64,000 nucleotides of DNA from Pycnopodia helianthoides (GCA_032158295.1 CM063255.1:3501501-3565500); one strand, 5' to 3'. Counted from the stretch's first letter, positions 33,401 through 44,944 are shown. The notes: generated by a model not told the origin, from the sequence alone. Numbers and translations: made by a program.

Positions 33401-34830
33401 TTGTATGTGAAAGTTTTAAAGTAGTTTGAGGTGCCATAAACGAAAAAAAGGCTGTTGCATTATAATAAAATTATTGATTCAGATGTTCGTAACTGTAAAC
33501 AAAATTTGACACAATATGAAATATTCATCTCTCAAGGTAAAAGCAAGTGATATTATTCAGAAGAAAAAAAGGGGGCTTTGGTTATGTTTTTAAGCTCCAT
33601 TTTTCTTAGCACTTAGCCCTATTTGGAACACCAAGAGGTAAAAACAAATATACAATCATTTAGCGCAAACAATCTTCCATTTGCTTTTTTTTTTTTTTTT
33701 TAATAGATTAAACATCTTTCTTGTTTTTGCTTTGATTTCGGACTCCAACGTATGCTTTTAAAATATCTTTAAGCCGGGCTCACTTTCAAAACAATGCGTG
33801 TTTGTTTTTGTTCTTTACATTTTGACGAAAACAAATACATTAGATGTAAAATTTGTATCATAAAAAAGGAGGAAATAATACACTCTGCACATCTGAGTGA
33901 AGAGCTGCAAGAAGCTTATAAAGATATCTGTGTGGACTACTGCGTGTCTCTGTTACTGTATAGCGTTCGCCCAAGCCATATGCACAACCGTTATCAGTTA
34001 AATTCTAGATAAAAAACTAATTGGTGATTTTGTTGTCAGTTTTTTGTGGTTTCAGAAGAGCTTTTGTGGTTCCGTTCTTCCCAAGAAAACTGTAAAAAAA
34101 GATGTTTTAACAATAAACAATGTAGTTCTTTTTGTATATGGTTTTAATCCAATACCCAAGACACACAAATCAATCACAACTCAGAAATAAGGTATAGGTA
34201 TACATCAAAGGCATCTCACTTCATAAGAATCCAACAGTGTCAGCGGAAGACGTTGTTTGAAGTATTTCATTGTATTTTAGGAAAGCCTATGCTGCAGATA
34301 GCACAAGGTAAATGTTGTTCACCTCGTGTTTTGTATGAATTGTTGAATTCGTATTAGCGCAAGAGACAAATGGCTGTAAGCAGCAGGTGATAAGATTGTG
34401 GTTTTGATGATGTAAACATAGAGTTTGGCACACAGGCCAGAGTATGGTCATGAACAAAAATGTTTTGCCGTAATGACATCACAGTTTTATCATCTGAAAG
34501 AGATGTACGTACAGAATAACAAGCAATGTAGCCATTGAAAGTTACGTGTTAATAAATCTACGATTATTATTTTTTAAGGACAAATCTGCGGTTGCCCTTT
34601 ATTCGAGTATCTTTCTAACGACTTACTCTGACTGTGTGCGCAACTCCGTTATCGATCACCAAAGGCACAACTTCCCCCTGTTATGGGGCATAATAGTTGT
34701 CCCACTATACGTTGCGTTAATTAGTCTCCCTTTTGTAACAGATTTAATTTAAGATTAATTTGACGAAAAATGGTCGCAAAAATAATAATAGCTGTAGGCC
34801 CTATGCATCCATTGTGTCTGTCTTTTAAAA

Positions 34831-35002
34831 ATAATGGCCCCGCCCACAACCATCTCTCTTAGATTTCCGATACGTGTGTGTTATTATTCACGAGACTGCG
34901 GTGCCGTTGAGTCGTGTTTGCGGCGACGAAGATTGAAGACTCACCAGACAAGGCTGGAGAAAATTTATTTTGGAAGAGCAAATATTTAATCCCGGAAAAA
35001 AC
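34831..35002 (+). promoter_or_regulatory. Promoter-proximal block, downstream copy
   Basis: Near-identical to the block at 31785, including CGCCCACAACCATCTCT at 34841-34857 and the CACGAGACTGCGGTGCCGTT stretch, and about 160 nt before the signal-peptide ATG. Confidence 0.42.
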
Positions 35003-35063
35003 ATGTATTTGATGGGATCAATTTTAGCTCTGTTACTAGTCTTTGCTACTGCTACACTCGGAG
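35003..35063 (+). CDS. Signal-peptide exon of the second secreted-protein gene
   Basis: ATG at 35003 opens a 20-codon hydrophobic leader ending ATLGG over a phase-1 G|GTAAG donor. An in-frame ATG at 34970 exists, but it would place a polar stretch before the leader, so the downstream ATG is preferred. Confidence 0.72.
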
Positions 35064-38000
35064 GTAAGAGCCTGAACTTTCCTTCACAAACACAACATTA
35101 TTTTTGTTTTGCGTTTTGTCAAAATACATTCTGTGCAGTATATAGCAGAAGACAATTTACTGGCGTATTTAAATGTTGTTGTTGTTGCTGCTGTTGTTGT
35201 TTTTTAGGTGTTCGGACAACAGCTAGTATCGTTTTGGGTGTTTCTTTTTAAAACTTATTCCTCTCGGTGAGCTCTGTCCGCAAGCAATTGTGTAGTTGCG
35301 AAGCTTGCATCAACTTGAAACTTAACATGTAGTTAGAATATATCTACCAGATGCTGAGTAAGTCAAGACGTCATGATGACTTGTCGTGTATCAAATTACA
35401 AGTTTCTGCAATTTATGTTTCTGTAATAACCATTTTCTATTTGCTGTATTTTTTGAGGTATCATAATGTATTCATATTTAAGAATCTGATAGATCAAGAC
35501 TGGGTCAACAGTTAACAAGTTTAAACAAAAATCGTATCACCTTTACTTCAGATCGTTCCGAAAAGTCAAAGTTTGCGTTTGTCGTCAAGAAGTCATTTTC
35601 TGGACCAAAATCTAAACTGTTGTCCATTGGATCAACTTCAAATATACAACATCTTAAGACCTTTTTCAGACCTTGTTCATGTCGCATTTACGTCACCATG
35701 ACTTCATCAAGCATCACTCCACGTCATCTTAAATGTGCACTTTTTGAAGATTTATATTTACAGGAAATAATGCGTGAATAAGCTGAAACTTTGCATGTAT
35801 TCAATGCTTGATGTTTGAAATAAAAAATGTTAGGTCCTGTTATAATGACGTCATCAAGTGTCAGGTAACGTCACCGTAAAGAGGCATTTTTACATAATCT
35901 ATGCAAACAGAAAACATGACAAATTTAGCTGAAACCTTTCATGTATTCAAGCCGAAATTTGTTTCATCAAAATTTCGAGTGTCTTATATAGCGCACGTAT
36001 TCATCAACAAGGTGCTCAAGGCGCTTGAACCAAAACATAAACTTTTAAAGATTTTGAAGGTTTTTTCTTTTAGTTATAAGACCAATTTATGTAGCACCTT
36101 CTAAAGGTTTAAATACAGTTTAGAATAGTAGATGTATATCAACAATGTGCAATCCATATCAGTTAGAGTTTAATTGCGAGTACATGTTTTCTTGTTAAAC
36201 TTCATGCTTACGCATTTCCGAACACCTATAGTGTTTGTTATCCGGTAAAAAACACTTGAGCTCTAGTTTTTGTTGTTGTAGTTTTTTCCCCTACCCGAAA
36301 TGTTAAAATCTAGACAGTGTTGGATTCTGGTTCTTCAGGAGATTAAGAACAACTCCAACTTTCATTTGATTTCAGATGAAGCTTGTGTTTGTTACGTGGG
36401 TCAAGAATTAGACCGAGCAACCGGCAAGCGCTATGGCTGGTCACTACCTGAGCAAACCTTGTGTGAATGCACTGAGTTCCGTCTGGGAGGAGTGAACATG
36501 AAGCCTCAAGTGCAGCAGTACGAGATGATTGTTGGTGGTGACAATCAGATCAAACGTGGAATGGTTAGCCCCACACCTGGCCTTCGTGGTAGGTTTTTTT
36601 TGTGGTCGTCTTTCGGGACGTTCCGTTAACGCCAACTGTAAATTGCTTCTCTTTTAAAGTACAGTCAGGATCCTGGGTTCTGGCTAAAATACTATACAAG
36701 TGCTATGAAATGGATGGTTTTGTTTTGTTTAGTTTTTTGTTTTGGTGGGTTTTTCTTGTATATTTTTTCTCTAACAACCATCGTTTGTGATTGGACAGTA
36801 TAAGTCAACTTGTATTCAATATAACTTAATAAATGACATACTATTTCCATCAATCAAAACAAATATTTCAAAAATGAAGTTACAGCTGCGGGTGTAAGGG
36901 AGTTCAAGCACTTTTTAAAACTACTTTCCTTCATGTTGTCCACTTTGTTTTGTTTTCTTCTTGTCTGATATTATCTTCACTTTTTCGAACAAAGCTACAC
37001 TTTGTTTGTATTGTTTAAAATACTAGTGTGAGTGTATTTATTTCAATATCATGTACTTGCGTTTAGTGTCGACTGCAGCACCTGGTACAACCCAATTACC
37101 GTGCTCAAGAAGCTACACAACAGAAAAGGGGCGGACTCAAGTTGAGGAACCTCTTGATTTACCGATGAGGCTGGAATTCAGCGTTCAGAGTCCTGGGGAG
37201 GCGCGAGTGATCTTCTCTCCTGGTGCAAAGGGTGTTGAACATGTACAATTCTCAGTGGGTAAGTTCACAATCTATGATACAAATGTTTGTATAAATGTTA
37301 ACAACGAGGCACCTGTTTGGTCCCAACGGAGTTACAGCATCCTGTCACAAAGGTGTGGCAGGCCCATTTGATAGGTTAAGAGGGTCTGTTCTGCCTTATC
37401 TCAATGATTTATGTTTGCTAAACCAGTCTGCTGTCGGCACAAGATCACAAGACCTTCATTCACAAAAGCCCATTGAACCTAGAGCGGTCAGACACAATAT
37501 GCCTTACCAACAAGCTGTGGTAGTGCTCTGTGGCTCGCGTGCCTCAGAGATAGGAGTTTGTGCATGACCTATGGAAATTTTTTTTTCACTACCCCTCCTG
37601 ACCAAATTGACGACCCCTGTTGATTGACACCCCTCCTAAAACGTGTGTATTGGTACACTGCAGGATATCAAGGAGTATCACGGGGTTGGGATCTACCATT
37701 TTGAAATGGTTATGTTTTTCTTGATATGTGTCAGTGCTCTGTGGTTGGGTGCATCGCTGCAAGGTTAGATTAAACAGGAAAACTTACAATTATGGAGCAT
37801 TCTGGTCAGAATGGTGAGTTCATCAGAGTTTGATTATTATGCTATATCATAATAGTGGTCCCCAACTGATTGAAGCGTTATGAGATTTTACGTATTGCTA
37901 CGTGGTACCACACACGTCTGATAAGTTCTTCTATCTACCGTTATTAATTATGCAGTTATGTCCTCGACATCCATTGAAATCTTTAAACGAAATGGCGTTA

Positions 38001-38242
38001 GATCATGGACCCAAGTGAGGATCAAATCCAACCTAAATGTCTTCGGTGAGACATTGTTTGTGACCTACGACGGCGGTCATATCGAGGCTGGAGTTAGAGA
38101 CGTGGAAGCATCATACATGACCTATGACCTGCCATCCCCACCCACGGCTGACCGGATGTTCATAATCTTGAAGAATAACGTCAGCAACAAATGGAGTTTC
38201 TTTGAGCCATGCACTCAGCTTACTTTACAAAAATTACGTTAA
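35003..38242 (+). CDS. Secreted protein with cysteine module and beta-rich C-terminal domain
   Basis: Exons 35003-35063, 36376-36588, 37067-37258 and 37956-38242 join in frame (753 nt, 250 residues); all introns are phase 1. The product has a signal peptide, the [21 protein letters not shown] module shared with the 28082 exon, then about 160 residues rich in alternating hydrophobic positions (RLEFSVQSPGEARVIFSP, SWTQVRIKSNL, LFVTYDGGHIEAG). The last part loosely recalls farnesoic-acid-O-methyltransferase-like (FAMeT) domains of invertebrate secreted proteins, but the match is weak and from memory. Despite its name that domain is not a proven enzyme. It is a paralogue of the SMB gene without SMB exons. 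The exon at 31942 can replace the first exon. Confidence 0.7.
35690..35900 (+). repeat. GACGTCA-rich repeat
   Basis: CATCACTCCACGTCATCTTAA through AATGACGTCATCAAGTGTCAGG matches, inverted, 59285-59425. Confidence 0.55.
36376..36588 (+). CDS. Cysteine-module exon (CVCYVGQE / GGVNMKPQV)
   Basis: The acceptor TTTCAG and donor G|GTAGG flank a 213-nt phase 1-1 exon. It starts [11 protein letters not shown], contains WSLPEQTLCECTEF, and continues beyond the point where the 28082 copy stops. Between the paralogues the cysteines and the run [14 protein letters not shown] are unchanged while the loops differ, which suggests purifying selection. Confidence 0.75.
37067..37258 (+). CDS. Beta-rich domain exon, first half
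   Basis: The acceptor TTTAG at 37066 (or CTGCAG at 37078, same frame, 12 nt shorter) and donor G|GTAAG give a phase 1-1 exon. The residues include EEPLDLP, RLEFSVQSPGEARV and EHVQFSVG. The alternation of hydrophobic residues suggests beta strands. The following intron contains a copy of the repeat also found at 16.66 and 24.03 kb. Confidence 0.65.
37305..37770. repeat. Interspersed repeat in the last intron of the second gene
   Basis: Third copy of the 16660/24022 repeat (GGCACCTGTTTGGTCCCAA through GGTTGGGTGCATCGCTGCAAGG). It sits between the exons at 37067 and 37956. Confidence 0.7.
37956..38242 (+). CDS. Beta-rich domain exon, second half, with stop
   Basis: The acceptor ATGCAG is followed by a 287-nt frame to TAA. 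Features: SSTSIEIFKRNG, WTQVRIKS, GETLFVTYDGG, FIILKNNVSNKWSFFEPC. It completes the domain begun in the 37067 exon. An ATTAAA at 38267-38272 could serve for polyadenylation. Confidence 0.68.
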
Positions 38243-38640
38243 ACCTTTAACCTTAAACCTCTTACTATTAAATCTTAATTCTTGTTATTGCAAACAGACC
38301 GAGATATTTTATTCTGATAGCAAAATGCATAACAGTGACTTATAATTATATTATTTGCGTACGGAACTGTGTATGTTACTCTTAAATATTGACCAATACC
38401 TTTGTATTCATATTAATGTACTAAATAACCATTGCACCAAAACATGTTTGCACAGATCTGTTAGCTTTCAATATAGATTTTAGTTTCATCAATGCTCAGG
38501 TGTTTTACTTGCACACCAAACAGCTTAAGTGACGTACACGTTTTACTACCAATTGGTCATAGTAACGCTGCTGTTGTACAAACTTTGTTAGTGCTTCAAT
38601 ATAACATTGCACATAATAATTTACTAAAAAGCTAAAATAG

Positions 38641-39015
38641 TTAAAGGAACATTACAGAAAATGGTTTTTGCTAACAAAACAGTTGCTGGCAGTGTAAGCA
38701 CTTTATGTAATCCACCATACACATAAACTGACAAACCTGTAAAAGTTTGAGATCGATCGGCCATCTGGGTCACCAGAAAATGAAAAACCGATAACACATT
38801 TCCATGAAATCATATAGATTCAACAAATTAATAAAACGCTCATTGAGCGATAAACTCCGATCGGAAAATTAGTTTATTCATTTCTCATCAAATATGGCAT
38901 TTCAGACAGAAATATTTCAAGGGATGTTTTCTACTCTCATCAGTTTTATGTAAATCTGTGATAAAAAAGTATATTTTACAAGTTTTTTCTTACCAATTCT
39001 ATAATGTTCCTTAAA
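38641..39015 (+). mobile_element. MITE of the AAAGGAACATTAC family, copy 2
   Basis: Starts TTAAAGGAACATTACAG and ends ATAATGTTCCTTAA. It lies about 400 nt after the stop of the second secreted-protein gene. Confidence 0.72.
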
Positions 39016-39354
39016 CAATATATTAATAAGTTGTGATATAAGTCCTACCTTTTTAAAAGAATTATCAATCGGTGTATTAATTTGGTTGTGTACCCACTCA
39101 AGTTCCCCTTGTGTTTTTTTAATTGATGATGTGTCAATAGATGTACACATTTTAGTCGAAGTTCGAATATTCGGTCTGTTAGTACGTTTATTTCAATAGT
39201 TTATATTCAATAGTTTATATTGGTGGTAACGTGGCTGCTTTTCTTTTTGCTGAACTCTACTTGACGATTGCGGACACTAATTGTGACATACAAAAGTAAC
39301 TTAGAGCACTTTTAAACACAGATGCCACCTCAATCATACATTTAAATCAAAAGA

Positions 39355-40420
39355 ACAAAGATTGACAAAAAGAATGTTCGGAACTTTAAATAAAAGCTTA
39401 CACGTTCAAACATTATATTTTACCTTCTTCTGAGTTACACCACATAGTCTTTCATCAAGAGACACTCAGTGCAAATATTTATGATTTACAAAGTGTCAGA
39501 AAAGCATCTTAAATTGCAAAAGGGTAGTCAAACGACTACAGTGTGACGGGTCACTTGTATAACTTGTTGATGTTTTTTCTCTTTTTTTCTTCTTTGTTAG
39601 TTTTATTGTTATAATTATTGTTAATTTAGAAAACAAGTCTCAAAAACACTTGCAGCAGCGTAGAGAAACAACGTGTGAGAAGTGCATTCTGCATCCGGTT
39701 TTTACTCCTATGTATTTCCTCCTATGAATTTTGAATTCCTTTTGATAAACCAGTGGACAAAGTTGTGGCAAAAAATATCAAAAGATGTTGAAACTGGGTG
39801 GTTCCATCAGACTTACCAGGTAAATCCACTGTACTCGGCCATGTGTGCATGCTTCACAGCAAAAATTGGGGTGTTAAAATTGAGACCACGGGTGTTGTCA
39901 CATATAAATACCAAAAAGAATAAACATTTACATCATAATGGTGTTAAAATAACACCAATTTCTGCCAATTGACACTAATTTCTGCAAAAACAATTACATT
40001 TGAGTTGTTTTAACACCCTATACTGTTCAATTCAATTCTCTTTTGGGTAGCTATAATGTGACAACACCCATGGTGAACGAGTGAATTTACCTGGTAAGTC
40101 TGCTGCCATCTAGCGTTCAAAAGTCTCCAGATTATATAAATACTGTAATTAGCTTTAATTTTTAAGACGTGATCATCAAGCAATGATACGACTGCATACT
40201 CAGTGATATAGTCAACTAATTTTAAGTTGATGTAAATTTTTATTTATTTTAGATGTAATTAACCGGTTCAAAGAAAGTTAAATTTAAAAGTTATTTCTAC
40301 GGTTTTAGTAGTTAAGTAAAATTTGCAGTTGGTGATCAGTGTTCTTCAAAACAGACCTCAACGACGGCTAATAGTTCCAGTTTGTTTTTTGATTCGTTAA
40401 CTGTTATCACAGTTTGTTGA
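39355..40420. repeat. Downstream duplicated segment, copy 2
   Basis: Matches 29340-30210, with an extra ~200-nt element inserted at about 39866. It lies about 1.1 kb past the second gene's stop, as copy 1 lies about 1.1 kb past the SMB gene's stop. Confidence 0.7.
39866..40075. mobile_element. Small inverted-repeat element inside another repeat
   Basis: GGGTGTTAAAATTGAGACCACGG and CGGGTGTTGTCACATATA at the left have inverted partners TTTTAACACCC and TATAATGTGACAACACCC. It interrupts a copy of the TGGCAGCAGACTTACCAGGT element seen intact at about 29790. Confidence 0.6.
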
Positions 40421-40597
40421 AACTGCGAGTTATTTGCATACTGTTACATTTTTAATTTACCACATTACGTCGATATTTGCTTTGGATTTTGAATAAACCG
40501 TAGACTGATGGTTGGATTGTAACATTTTGTGTGGATTCTCTTGTTATCCTTACGGCGGTAATTTCTCTGAAATTGGTTTGTTTAACAACTTTAAACG

Positions 40598-40979
40598 TTT
40601 AAAGGAACATTACATAACTGGTTTTTGCTAACAAAACAGTTGCTGGCAGTGTAATCACTTTATGTAATACGCCATATACATAAACTGACAAACCTGTAGA
40701 AGTTTGAGATTGATCGGCCATCGCGGTCACGAGAAAATAGTGAAAAACCGATAACACATTTGCATGAAATCATATAGATTCAACAAATGAATAAAACGCT
40801 CACTGAGCGATAAACTCCGATCGGAAAATTAGTTTATTAATTTCTCATCAAAATATGGCATTTCAGACAGAAATATTTCAAGGGATGTTTTCTACTCTCA
40901 TCAGTTTTATGTAAATCTGTGATCAAAAAGTATATTTTACCATTTTTTTTTTCTTACCAATTCTGTAATGTTCCTTTAA
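40598..40979 (+). mobile_element. MITE of the AAAGGAACATTAC family, copy 3
   Basis: Starts TTTAAAGGAACATTAC and ends GTAATGTTCCTTTAAA, giving a clean ~15-bp terminal inverted repeat. The TTTAA at both ends may be part of a TTAA target duplication. Confidence 0.75.
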
Positions 40980-42109
40980 AACGGGATTTTTTTCGGAGAG
41001 AAAATTCTTTGTTAAAATAATGTTAATTTTTTAGGACAACATTGTGCAAAACAGGCTACCGGCGGTTTAAGAATGTAAGAAACATTCACGTTTACAGTGG
41101 CAAAACAAACTATTTTGTGTGGATTCAGTCTTTACATTTTCCACCATTATAGGGTCCACCTTTTGACACTTATACGTGTGTTTAGGCGTTATGAAGTTAG
41201 ACCTTAGAACAAAAGACGTCCACACAATGCCAGTGTTGTAGGTCTCGAGCCCGGTCTCGGTCTCGGTCTCCCCCTCGGACCTCCAGGTCTCGGTCTCGGA
41301 CTCCCAGGTCTCGACTACAACATGCAGGAACCTTTGAAACACTATGTGGACTAAAATACGTCCACGCAGTGTGTTTTGGGTTGTTGTTGGTTTGTTTGTT
41401 TATTATGTTCTGTTTTTTTCACAGTGTTTAAGAAAGTTTTTGATCTTATACGTAAAGAACAAAGGAATGTCCACAAGTGTATGCAACACCGAGCTTGATG
41501 TATGCGCGTGTGTAACTTGTTTGGTCTCCACGATTACTAAGTGGCTTATGTAATCCGCAAAAACTTATCATAAAATATATTATTTTTTTGTTTGACCTTT
41601 GTGCTTCCCGCGCAAAAATTGGTTTTCTATATATTCGTCCACGCAACAAATAATCACAAAGAGGTCAAAACTTTATTGCAAGATAAGGGCATTTATATTA
41701 TTTAAAAAAACAACAACAAATGTTTGTCATTCGGCGATTAATGTGATGTCGCAATGCTTTTCGTTTTTATTGTTTTGTTTGATGGGCTTTCTGACATAAA
41801 GTTAAAAAAATAAACCATAACATCCCTCCTAAATAATTCACCTTCTTGTAACACGAAATTTTCCAGGGCCTCTAATATTTATTTTACCTGATAATTATAA
41901 TGTCATGAAGTGTAGTTTGCTGAACATGTAATCTTGGGTTGAACAAAGACATTAGCTGAGCTTAATTTGAACAATCGACTCCAGATTTACGTGCCGATGT
42001 CATAGAGGAGTACTCTACAAACGTTTGTCCCTTAGGTGGGTGCACCCCTAGGCTGAACATATGAAGTCACACCTCAAAGCTCGTGAATCTATCGCCACTG
42101 CCGGCGATG
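40980..42109. other. Intergenic, no gene recognised
   Basis: It contains a GGTCTCGGTCTC-type low-complexity stretch at 41220-41330 and otherwise AT-rich sequence. Confidence 0.45.
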
Positions 42110-42532
42110 AGCGCCTGCCAGGACCATGCCTGCCAGATGTACCTTTGACCTCGCATCCCGTTCACACGGACGGAGATTCGTAGTATATTACAACATTACA
42201 TACAAACATTATGCACGCGTGCATGCAGCAGACGATCAAATTTTTGCTCCGCGTGTTAACATTCTCATATCTAATTCATTAAAAAACAGAATGCATTGTT
42301 TTCAATCGAGTCCTTATTTTCTAGGAAAATCTTCTGATGTCTCTATACAAAGGCAACCATGTAATTTATCCATAGTTTGTAGTCAACCCCCTAGAAAAGC
42401 TGACCCTCTAAATTTGTGATTTGCAGCATATTGCGCCACAGCACCTTGTAAACCATAACATTGTGCTATGTAAAGGAATAGGTCTCAAACTTCAAAAAGT
42501 AGCTCCACATACTTGTAGGAAAATACTGACTG

Positions 42533-42608
42533 TTGAAGCGCCTTGAGCGTCACTGAGTGACGGTTATGAGCGCTATATAAGAAGCCACTATTATTATTAT
42601 TATTATTA
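42533..42608 (+). mobile_element. SINE/LINE 3' tail with (ATT)n
   Basis: AAGCGCCTTGAGCGTCACTG through GAGCGCTATATAAGAAGCC followed by an ATTATTATT run is the widespread 3' tail shared by many animal SINEs and L2/CR1-type LINEs. Confidence 0.55.
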
Positions 42609-42653
42609 AATTGCAAATTCTATTATTTTTTTTAATTTAAATTATGTTTTCAG

Positions 42654-42735
42654 TCTCAAAGGCAGATGTACTCATCTGTGAAGACGTATACGTTACGTAC
42701 ACGTCCATGTACTTGGGCACCATAAACTCAACGGG
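42654..42735 (+). other. Exon-like block, copy 1 (KADVLICEDVYV)
   Basis: TTTTCAG precedes and GTAAGG follows an 82-nt open block (SKADVLICEDVYVTYTSMYL). The same block with intact splice sites recurs at 43877. It may be an internal exon of an unrecognised plus-strand secreted-protein gene; no partner exon was identified. Confidence 0.4.
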
Positions 42736-43876
42736 GTAAGGCTCTAGACTATCCTCATCGTGAACTGTCTAAGGGTTATCTTTGCGCAGAGGCGATATCG
42801 TAACCAATGAGGTTCAACCGAGGTGCAATTATTGCTAGTTGAAAACTTATCCCAATACCCAGCAATGACGACGTGAAATATCGCCGGCATATGCAATTTT
42901 TAAGAGCCTTTACGGAGGCATGTAATGAAATACAAAGTCAGACAAAATGCAGCACTAATGCTCCCGCCAATTGACACCCCAACCCTGCCAGATAGACCTT
43001 TGACCTCGCATTACACAGTGAATTAAACAACATTACATACAAACGTTATGCACACGGGTCGTGCATGCAGAAGACGATCAAAAAATATGGGTAGCTGACA
43101 ATCTACGTCACTTCGAACGGACCAATCATAACGCAGATATGGGGAAAACTTATGTCACTGCAAGTTTATCCAATAAAATCAATGGCTTATCCTATGAAAT
43201 TATTGGGCCTGTAAAACAAGTGCCTGTCTTTATCCAGTTTAGTGCAGGTCTACCCCTAGACTGGTCCCCTGTCTTATCCAAGTAGAAGGACAGGCACCGG
43301 TCTATTAATTACGGTAATGTGCATCCTATATATAACCAAATGGTAATGTATATTCGTTCATAAAATAGACTACCACGTGAATGGGATGCGAGGTCTAAGG
43401 TGCGTTTGTCAGGATCCCTCCAAACGCTCTAAGCCGATCTCTGGTGTTAAACACGAGCCTCGAAGTGTGACGTCAGATGTTCGGTCTAGCCTACCCCATA
43501 CGGTAAATTAACCTGGGCTAAAGGAAGTTAAATCAAAAGAGGGCGCTATCAGACGAAATTTTTACACAAATTTGATGTCAAGGGAACAGACTCTCTAATC
43601 ACACAGAAATCATGTAGAAGCCCGCCCTCATTGTAAGGTGTTTGTTAGATGGGTTTTTGCAGAAGTTTGTTTGTGTTTGTTAGGAGGTGCAAGTAAATAA
43701 CTTTAATCGTAATCATCTATATCAACAGATTTATGGTTAAGACCAATGAACAAAAAAAAAAAGGTTTTTGAGAATTCGTCTTCCGCGTGAAACATTCTCA
43801 TGTTTAACTATTTAAAAACAATGCAGTAATTTCAAACAAGTCCTTGTTTTCTAGCAAAATCTTTTTCGGTTTTCAG

Positions 43877-43958
43877 TCACAAAGGCAGATGTACTCATCT
43901 GTGAAGACGTATACATTACGTACACATCCATGTACTTGGGCACCATAAGCTCAACGGG
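43877..43958 (+). other. Exon-like block, copy 2
   Basis: Copy of the 42654 block with four substitutions, of which one is silent and the others are mild (Ser/Thr, Val/Ile, Asn/Ser). The TTTTCAG acceptor and GTAAG donor are kept. Confidence 0.4.
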
Positions 43959-44700
43959 GTAAGCCTCTAGAGTATGCCCATCGTGAACAGTGTAAGGTTT
44001 ATCTTTGCGCAGAGGCGATATCGTAACCAATGAGGTTCAACCGAGGTGCGATTATTGCTAGTTGAAAACTTATCCCAATACCCAGCAATGACGATGTGAA
44101 ATATCGTCGGCATATGCAATTTTTAAGAGCCTTTACGGAGGCGTGAAATAAAATACAAAGTCAGACAAACTGTAACGATAATGCTACCACCAATTAACAC
44201 CCCCAACCCTGCCAGATAGACCTTTGACCTCGCATCCCAATCACACGGGCGGAGATTCGTAGTCGGTATTACTAAACACGTTCAGGCATTAGATAGTGAA
44301 TAATAATAATAAAAAACCCATTACATACAGACATTGCACACGTGCATGCAGCAGACGATCAAACAATATAGGTAGCTGACAATATACGTCACTTCGAACG
44401 TGCGATTATTGTTGAAAACTTCTCCCAATACCCAGCAATGACCACGTGAAATATCGTCGGCATATGCAATTTTTGGTAGTCTCTACGGAGATTTTTTAAT
44501 GAAATACAAAGTCAGACAAAACTTAAATCCCACTAAGTAAACAATGAGAGTATCAAAGCTTATTGTTTTATTTCCAAATTGCTTGTTAGTAATTAAAGAG
44601 ACTCTGTTCCCACTTTAAGTTTAATTACCATCAACACCACTTTGTTTTAACCATTATCCTTCTAAAGAAAAATTCAACCAACAACAGCTTTATTTTTGTT

Positions 44701-44944
44701 TAGGAAAAACTATAAATAAATAATAGTAAACTTGCGGGTACAACCATGTGTAAATCTGTTTTGTTTTGAGTGTTGGCTCTGAGAAGAGCCGGTTTGGTCT
44801 CGACGTTTCAAACAGTATACTCTGCTCGTCTTCTCGAAACGTCGAGACCAAACCGGCTCTTCTCAGAGCCAACACTCAAAACAAAACAGATTTACACATG
44901 GTTGTACCCGCAAGTTTACTATTATTTATTTATAGTTTTTCCTA
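44701..44944. repeat. Perfect 109-bp palindrome with 26-nt spacer
   Basis: Arms 44701-44809 and 44836-44944 are exact reverse complements by eye. The spacer reads AAACAGTATACTCTGCTCGT followed by CTTCTC. No flanking gene overlaps it. Confidence 0.9.

Larger units (their letters stand above)
34050..35410. repeat. Signal-exon tandem duplicate, copy 2
   Basis: Matches 30990-32350 with small indels. Copy 2 carries the (GTT)n-rich stretch with GTGTTCGGACAACAGC near 35180-35220. Confidence 0.8.
42110..44520. repeat. Tandem segment duplication (~1.2-kb unit)
   Basis: CCTTTGACCTCGCAT, CATTACATACAAAC, GTGCATGCAGCAGACGATCAAA and TTATCCCAATACCCAGCAATGAC each occur two or three times, spaced about 1.2 kb apart. 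Two units include the exon-like blocks at 42654 and 43877; the third is partial. Confidence 0.72.

Noticed and set aside
41220..41335. Possible regulatory array of GGTCTC motifs
   Set aside because: It looks like simple low-complexity sequence; no paralogous or gene context supports it.
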